Shown here: positions 1-5,011 of the stretch, piece after piece
Layout of the letters: each line of letters opens with the position of its first letter
Position numbering within the stretch: the first letter of the stretch is position 1
Source of the DNA: JAHBXC01 sp964350875
GTDB taxonomy: Bacteria; Planctomycetota; Phycisphaerae; Phycisphaerales; UBA1924
DNA length: 5,011 bases
Reading direction: 5' to 3'
NCBI GenBank assembly: GCA_964350875.1
Contig: CAYGLT010000113.1
Coordinates: forward strand, 1 to 5,011
Made by a program: the position numbers and the translations under genes
Notes under the pieces: generated by a model
What the model was told of the DNA's origin: nothing
The model's input: the letters and a program-made list of their open reading frames with translations, nothing else
Databases searched by the model: none

Positions 1-602
1 GCCAGCCCCCACATCAGCGCCGCGCCGATCGTCGCGCCCACCGCGTTGCTCACCAGGTCCCACCCGGTGTTGATGTACCCGCCCACATTCGTGTCGGGGA
101 GCGTCAGCACCGCCGCGAACTCGACCATCTCGTTCATCGCGCCGAGCCCCATACCTGCCAACGCGCAAAGCGCGTACGGCCCGAAGCGTCGGCGGCTCTC
201 CTCGCGCAGCGCGGGCCTGAGCAGCACCGCGCACACGCAGGTCGAGGTGAAGAACCCGAAGGCGTGGATCACCTGGTCGTACTTGAGGTATCCCTCGGTT
301 GCGTTGAAGGGGATGAGCCAGAGCGAGTAGAGCACGATCGGCTCGCCGTCGGAGCGCGTGAGGGGCAGGTTCCCGCCCAGCATGTGCGCGAGCCCCCACG
401 CGCTGAGGCACCACAGGATCCACCCCGGAATGCGCGTCACCTTGGCGTCGAGGAACACCACCAGCGCGGCCGCCAGCACGACCACCACCGTGTACATCAC
501 GAATTCGGCGTTGCCCTTCCCGATCGCCAGCGCGGCGAAGGCGAGGATGTAGATCGCGCTGAAGATCGAGAGGACGGGGTGTTCGCGGAGGAAGCGGGCC
601 AT
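1..602 (-). CDS. YjdF/DUF2238-like multi-pass inner membrane protein, 3' part cut off by the window edge
   Basis: The minus strand is open from an ATG at 602 to the window edge, giving 200 complete residues and two bases of the next codon, with no stop. The protein is strongly hydrophobic. Likely membrane segments are at about residues 10-28, 34-52, 59-77, 110-128, 142-165 and 183-200, starting with MARFLREHPVLSIFSAIYIL. Conserved-looking polar residues sit in or beside these segments: AHMLGG (H73), YDQVIHAFG (Y108, D109, H113), GAMNEMVEF (N157, E158, E161) and GYINTGWDLVSNAVGA (W181, D182, N186). From memory, this order of H..GG, YD...H, (N/Y)E..E and (T)xWD...N..GA fits the YjdF/DUF2238 family, whose function is not established. 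The only ribosome-binding-like sequence is GGGGA directly against the start (603-607), which is weak. No earlier in-frame ATG was seen before the terminator hairpin. The coding call is solid; the family is probable; no function is claimed. Confidence 0.72.
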   Translation of the reverse strand, partial: MARFLREHPVLSIFSAIYILAFAALAIGKGNAEFVMYTVVVVLAAALVVFLDAKVTRIPGWILWCLSAWGLAHMLGGNLPLTRSDGEPIVLYSLWLIPFNATEGYLKYDQVIHAFGFFTSTCVCAVLLRPALREESRRRFGPYALCALAGMGLGAMNEMVEFAAVLTLPDTNVGGYINTGWDLVSNAVGATIGAALMWGL

Positions 603-613
603 TCCCCGACTAT

Positions 614-630
614 CGGCCCGGGACGGGCCG
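614..630 (-). other. GC hairpin just upstream of the membrane protein gene
   Basis: CGGCCCG (614-620) and CGGGCCG (624-630) form a perfect 7-bp all-GC inverted repeat with a 3-base loop. It ends 11 bases before the ATG at 602 and would lie in the leader of that gene's mRNA. It leaves the GGGGA next to the start unpaired. No T-tract follows, so it is not an intrinsic terminator. In GC-rich DNA such a short palindrome may arise by chance. Confidence 0.4.
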
Positions 631-650
631 GCGGCGGAACGCGACCGCTC

Positions 651-700
651 CAAAAAGCGCACGACCCGCGTCGGCAGGGGGCTTCCGACGCGGGTCGTGC
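651..700 (-). terminator. Rho-independent terminator for dnaK
   Basis: A perfect 16-bp inverted repeat (659-674 pairs with 685-700) encloses a 10-base loop. Read on the minus strand, the stem is followed by GC and then five T residues (652-656), the classic layout of an intrinsic terminator. On the plus strand the bases after the stem are TCAAGGGGG, with no T-run, so the signal is directional. It lies about 140 bases beyond the dnaK stop codon and before the membrane protein gene on the same strand, so it should end the dnaK transcript. Confidence 0.82.
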
Positions 701-734
701 TCAAGGGGGTTCAGTCAGGCGTTTCCGCTGATCA

Positions 735-756
735 CCGCTTCGCTCCGTCGAAGCGG
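735..756. other. Hairpin in the dnaK 3' region
   Basis: CCGCTTCG (735-742) and CGAAGCGG (749-756) form a perfect 8-bp inverted repeat around a 6-base loop. No T-tract lies on either side, so it is not an intrinsic terminator by itself. A second, looser inverted repeat follows it (GGCGAGG 758-764 with CCTCGCC 780-786). If transcribed with dnaK, both would be part of a structured 3' untranslated region. Confidence 0.4.
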
Positions 757-795
757 CGGCGAGGCCGGGAGGAGTGAGACCTCGCCTCACCTTCC

Positions 796-817
796 ACCGA
801 CCGGGTTTCCGGCCGGT
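796..817 (-). other. Stem-loop directly after the dnaK stop codon
   Basis: Bases 796-804 and 809-817 pair around a 4-base loop. The DNA repeat has one mismatch (A800 with C813), but in minus-strand RNA this becomes a G-U wobble, so a transcript would carry a continuous 9-bp stem. This strand preference fits a role in the dnaK mRNA, starting 21 bases after the stop codon. No T-run follows it on the minus strand, so 3'-end protection or processing is more likely than termination. The role is inferred. Confidence 0.45.
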
Positions 818-838
818 TGCGGGCCATGTGAAGGGTTT

Positions 839-2749
<1,911 letters not shown>

Positions 2750-2753
2750 ATGG

Positions 2754-2763
2754 CTTTCCCCTT
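2754..2763 (-). promoter_or_regulatory. Ribosome binding site of dnaK
   Basis: Read on the minus strand this is AAGGGGAAAG. Its AGGGGA core ends seven bases before the ATG at 2749, a good Shine-Dalgarno distance. It supports that ATG over the TTG at 2788. Confidence 0.75.
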
Positions 2764-2810
2764 GAGTGGGTGTTTGGTCAAGTTTCAACGCTCGGACGCC
2801 CCCTTACAAC

Positions 2811-2834
2811 CCCGGGTTTCCTCCCGGAAACGGG
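2811..2834 (-). other. Imperfect hairpin in the probable dnaK leader
   Basis: CCCG (2811-2814) pairs with CGGG (2831-2834) and TTTCC (2817-2821) with GGAAA (2826-2830), with a two-base bulge at 2815-2816 and a 4-base loop. In minus-strand RNA the loop and 3' arm contain GGGAGGAAA, a Shine-Dalgarno-like sequence that would be largely paired. It lies about 60 bases before the dnaK start, too far to be the dnaK ribosome binding site, and no convincing start codon follows it closely. Whether it is transcribed depends on an unidentified dnaK promoter. Confidence 0.35.
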
Positions 2835-2951
2835 CCGGTCAGGGGGCAGTTCCGATCTATCAGTGAAGAGAATGCAAGTGCGGCGCCAAGCCGCGGTGGG
2901 ACCGGGCCGCCGCCGAGAGCCGCCTGGGCTCCCTGAGCACGGATTGGAGCA

Positions 2952-2979
2952 CGGAAACGGGTGATATTCCTCGTTTCCG
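2952..2979. repeat. Inverted repeat CGGAAACG / CGTTTCCG between the divergent genes
   Basis: CGGAAACG (2952-2959) and CGTTTCCG (2972-2979) are perfect 8-bp inverted copies with a 12-base spacer, centred about 210 bases upstream of both the dnaK and the peroxidase start codons. The centre-to-centre distance of 20 bases is about two helical turns, compatible with a dimeric regulator, though a simple hairpin is also possible. Further copies of the same 8-mer lie at 2825-2832 and 720-727, both outside coding sequence. Confidence 0.4.
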
Positions 2980-3051
2980 CCGACACCCCGATTCCGCGCT
3001 TCACATTGGGCTGCCAATCCGGCAGTGGCGACCCCGCCGCAAGAAGTTGGC

Positions 3052-3079
3052 TTGTACGGCGTTGGTCCTGTTGTAAGAT
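3052..3079 (+). promoter_or_regulatory. Weak sigma-70-like promoter candidate for the peroxidase gene
   Basis: TTGTAC (3052-3057) and TAAGAT (3074-3079) are separated by 16 bases. The -35 matches TTGACA only in its first three bases and the -10 matches TATAAT at four of six positions. Transcription would start near 3086, giving a leader of about 90 bases before the ATG at 3174. It was found by eye and planctomycete promoters are poorly defined, so this is only a candidate. Confidence 0.25.
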
Positions 3080-3161
3080 GGGGAAGGTCGGGACGCGTGC
3101 CGCAGCGTTCCCCGTCCAATCTCTCGTGACACGGTCTGGAACGCGGCAAATCCACGGACAC

Positions 3162-3166
3162 AAGGG
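3162..3166 (+). promoter_or_regulatory. Ribosome binding site of the peroxidase gene
   Basis: AAGGG ends seven bases before the ATG at 3174. It is a plausible Shine-Dalgarno sequence and supports this start, which also places a signal peptide at the N-terminus. Confidence 0.6.
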
Positions 3167-3173
3167 TCCATAC

Positions 3174-5009
3174 ATGACTAACGATGCTGCGCCCACGGTA
3201 GGTCTTGGCGCGGTCGGCCGGTTCGGCTCGATTGCGCTCTCGTTGTGTTTGTTCGCGGGCGCCGCGAACGCGCAGGAGTTCCGCACCATCACCGGCGAGT
3301 TCAACAACCTCGCCAACCCCGCGTGGGGAAGCGCCGGGTCGATGCTCCTCCGCTGCCCCGCCGGCGCGTTCTACGGCGGCAACGACCACACATGGGAAAT
3401 GGGCGGCGAGAACCGCGTCAGCGCGCGCATGGTCTCCAACCTCGTGTTCGCTCAGCCCGAGATGGTCTTCGACGATCGCGGCCTGACCGACATGGTCTGG
3501 CAATGGGGACAGTTCCTCGACCACGACCTCGACCTCACCCCCGAGGGCGGGAACGAAACCGTCAACATCACGGTCCCCGCGGGCGACCCGTGGTTCGATC
3601 CGAAGAACACCGGCGCCGCGACCATCCACTTCACCCGCGCCATCTACGAGCACACCCCCGAGATGCTCTGGCGCGAACAGCCCAACATCATCACCCACTA
3701 CATCGACGCCTCGAATGTCTACGCGAGCGATGACGGCAAGGCCGCGTGGCTCCGCGAAGGCGTCGGGGGCCGACTGAAGACCTCCGCGCACGCGAGCGGC
3801 GACCTGCTCCCCTTCGGCGACGGCATCGTCGACAACGACAACGGGCCGTTCGGCGCAGACCCCACGACGATGTTCGTGGCGGGCGATATCCGCTGCAACG
3901 AGCAGTCGGGCCTCGCCGCGATGCACACCCTCTGGATGCGCGAGCACAACCGACTCGCCGACGCGCTGGCCGCGGCCAACCCCGCGTGGTCCGACGAAGA
4001 GATCTACCAGCGTGCGCGCAGCGTTGTCAGCGCGCTCGTGCAGGTCGTCACCTATAACGAGTTCCTCCCCGCGCTGCTGGGCGAGAGCGCGCTGCCCAAC
4101 TACAGCGGCTACGACCCCAATGTGAACCCGACGATCCTCAACGAGTTCTCCGCTTCCGCGTACCGCGTCGGGCACACGATGCTCTCGAGCGAGGTCCTCC
4201 GTCTGGGCGAGGATCAGCAGCCGCTTCCCCAGGGCAACCTGCTCCTGCGCAACATGTTCTTCGATCCGTCGGTGATCCTCGACAACGGCGGCATCGAGCC
4301 CATCCTGCGCGGGCTGGCGAACGGCAACATGCAGCGCATCGACACGCGCGTCGTTGACGATGTGCGCAACATGCTCTTTGGCCCTCCCGGATCGGGCGGA
4401 CTCGACCTCGTCTCTCTCAACATCCAGCGCGGCCGCGACCACGGCCTGCCCGACTACAACACCATCCGCACGACTTTCGGGTTGGCGCCCAAGGCCACCT
4501 TCGCCTCCATCACCAGCGATCCCGACATCCAACTCGGGCTCGAGGCCGCCTACGGCGACACCTCCGACATCGATCTCTGGGCGGGTCTGCTCGCCGAGGA
4601 CCATGTCCCCGGCGCCGCGGTGGGTGAGACCCTCGTCGCGATCCTCTCCGATCAGTTCACGCGTCTGCGCGACGGCGACCGGTTCTTCTACCTGAACCCG
4701 GCCGACCCGAGCGACCTCACCGGCACCCTCGCCGCGCTGGGCATGACGATGGCCGATCTTGACGCGACCACGCTCGGCCAGATCCTGAAGCGCAACACGA
4801 GCATCGTGTGGCTCCACGACTATGTCTTCCGCCTCCGCCTCGCGGGCGACTCCACGGGCGACGGCGTCGTGGACTTCCGCGATCTCAACGCCGTGCTCAC
4901 CGCGTTCGGCACGAACGAGGTCGGCAGCGCGGGCGACACCAACGGCGACGGCGTCGTGGACTTCACCGACCTGTCGAATGTCCTGAGCGGCTACGGCGCG
5001 TCGTACTGA
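3174..5009 (+). CDS. Secreted animal-type haem peroxidase with C-terminal dockerin domain (peroxidockerin)
   Basis: The 611-residue product belongs to the peroxidase-cyclooxygenase (myeloperoxidase-like) superfamily, whose members use hydrogen peroxide to oxidise halides or organic substrates. A signal peptide covers residues 1-33 (hydrophobic core IALSLCLFAGAA, likely cut after ANA), so it acts outside the cytoplasm. The peroxidase domain spans about 36-550. It has WGQFLDHDLD with distal H117, Q113, haem-linking D116 and calcium ligand D118; a calcium loop THYIDAS (T174, Y176, D178, S180); IRCNEQ with catalytic R240 and haem-linking E243; proximal H334 in YRVGHTM; and N416 in LNIQRGRDHG. Roles are assigned by comparison with myeloperoxidase and lactoperoxidase. 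The end carries two calcium-binding dockerin loops (D559-D570 and D588-D599), each followed by DL..VL. The ATG at 3174 is preferred over the GTG at 2961 because it has AAGGG upstream and begins the signal peptide. The substrate is unknown. The gene diverges from dnaK and the window ends two bases after its stop. Confidence 0.93.
   Translation: MTNDAAPTVGLGAVGRFGSIALSLCLFAGAANAQEFRTITGEFNNLANPAWGSAGSMLLRCPAGAFYGGNDHTWEMGGENRVSARMVSNLVFAQPEMVFDDRGLTDMVWQWGQFLDHDLDLTPEGGNETVNITVPAGDPWFDPKNTGAATIHFTRAIYEHTPEMLWREQPNIITHYIDASNVYASDDGKAAWLREGVGGRLKTSAHASGDLLPFGDGIVDNDNGPFGADPTTMFVAGDIRCNEQSGLAAMHTLWMREHNRLADALAAANPAWSDEEIYQRARSVVSALVQVVTYNEFLPALLGESALPNYSGYDPNVNPTILNEFSASAYRVGHTMLSSEVLRLGEDQQPLPQGNLLLRNMFFDPSVILDNGGIEPILRGLANGNMQRIDTRVVDDVRNMLFGPPGSGGLDLVSLNIQRGRDHGLPDYNTIRTTFGLAPKATFASITSDPDIQLGLEAAYGDTSDIDLWAGLLAEDHVPGAAVGETLVAILSDQFTRLRDGDRFFYLNPADPSDLTGTLAALGMTMADLDATTLGQILKRNTSIVWLHDYVFRLRLAGDSTGDGVVDFRDLNAVLTAFGTNEVGSAGDTNGDGVVDFTDLSNVLSGYGASY
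4848..4970 (+). repeat. Tandem dockerin F-hand repeats in the peroxidase C-terminus
   Basis: Two 12-residue calcium loops start 29 codons apart: D-S-T-G-D-G-V-V-D-F-R-D (559-570) and D-T-N-G-D-G-V-V-D-F-T-D (588-599). Aspartates at loop positions 1, 5, 9 and 12 are kept in both; position 3 is T in the first and the usual N in the second. At DNA level, 21 bases are identical between 4857-4877 and 4944-4964. In dockerins such a pair folds into a module that binds a cohesin domain on another protein. No cohesin gene is present here. Confidence 0.85.
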
Positions 5010-5011
5010 AC

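Larger units (their letters stand above)
2750..3173. other. Divergent intergenic region between dnaK and the peroxidase gene
   Basis: This 424-base gap should hold the promoters of both flanking genes. It contains the dnaK ribosome binding site, an imperfect hairpin (2811-2834), a short stretch less GC-rich than its surroundings at about 2860-2880 that could hold the dnaK promoter, an 8-bp inverted repeat (2952-2979), a weak promoter candidate for the peroxidase gene (3052-3079) and that gene's ribosome binding site (3162-3166). No CIRCE operator (TTAGCACTC with its inverted copy) and no clear heat-shock sigma-32 promoter was found. The open frame starting with GTG at 2961 that leads into the peroxidase gene lacks conserved features and is treated as non-coding. 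Confidence 0.7.

Noticed and set aside
46..731. Plus-strand open frames of 64 to 155 codons
   Set aside because: They overlap the minus-strand membrane protein gene, whose frame gives a coherent hydrophobic protein with family motifs, and run on into the terminator region. They show no domain and look like GC-rich shadows.
2750..2788. A 13-residue N-terminal extension of DnaK from a TTG at 2788
   Set aside because: DnaK proteins begin just before the IGIDLGTTNS motif, and the ATG at 2749 has a well-placed ribosome binding site.
2761..2788. A sigma-32-like element (GTTGAAA ... CCCACTC) on the minus strand before dnaK
   Set aside because: The match to CTTGAA/CCCCAT is poor, and transcription would start at about the ribosome binding site, leaving almost no leader.
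2961..3173. A 71-residue N-terminal extension of the peroxidase from a GTG at 2961
   Set aside because: It would bury the signal peptide inside the protein and shows no conserved features. The ATG at 3174 has AAGGG upstream and directly precedes the signal peptide.
2778..4817. A 679-codon open frame on the minus strand opposite the peroxidase gene
   Set aside because: It is a shadow of the peroxidase gene, which has every catalytic motif in the sense frame. The antisense translation is low-complexity (V, A, R, G, E) and matches nothing I recognise.

Overview
The window is GC-rich and carries three protein-coding genes with no RNA genes, insertion sequences or CRISPR array visible. The likely source is a planctomycete, probably of the Phycisphaerae. 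This is inferred from the C-terminal dockerin-type tail on a secreted enzyme (two D-x-N-G-D-G-V-V-D loops followed by DL..VL..(F/Y)G), the high GC content, and a secreted animal-type haem peroxidase next to a standard bacterial dnaK. No 16S or other phylogenetic marker is present, so the assignment is tentative; DnaK would be the best sequence to place it.

Layout. Bases 1-602 (minus strand) hold the first 200 codons of a multi-pass membrane protein that resembles the YjdF/DUF2238 family and runs off the left edge. Bases 603-838 are non-coding and contain a strong intrinsic terminator on the minus strand (stem 659-700, T-tract 652-656) plus several GC-rich hairpins. Bases 839-2749 (minus) encode a complete 636-residue DnaK chaperone with a good ribosome binding site. 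Bases 2750-3173 are a 424-base divergent intergenic region with inverted repeats and weak promoter-like sequence. Bases 3174-5009 (plus) encode a complete 611-residue secreted haem peroxidase with a C-terminal dockerin domain, an architecture called peroxidockerin in the peroxidase literature.

How they relate. dnaK and the membrane protein gene point the same way but are separated by a terminator, so they are probably not a simple operon. dnaK and the peroxidase gene are divergent and share one upstream region. Nothing in the window shows direct co-regulation, but one short motif (CGTTTCCG and its complement) occurs four times, always in non-coding DNA, and three of these copies lie in the shared region. 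No grpE, dnaJ or hrcA gene and no CIRCE operator is visible near dnaK.

No wholly new system is evident. The points most worth following are the peroxidase-dockerin fusion with its full set of mammalian-like catalytic residues, the non-coding motif cluster, and the terminator that sits almost on top of the next gene.
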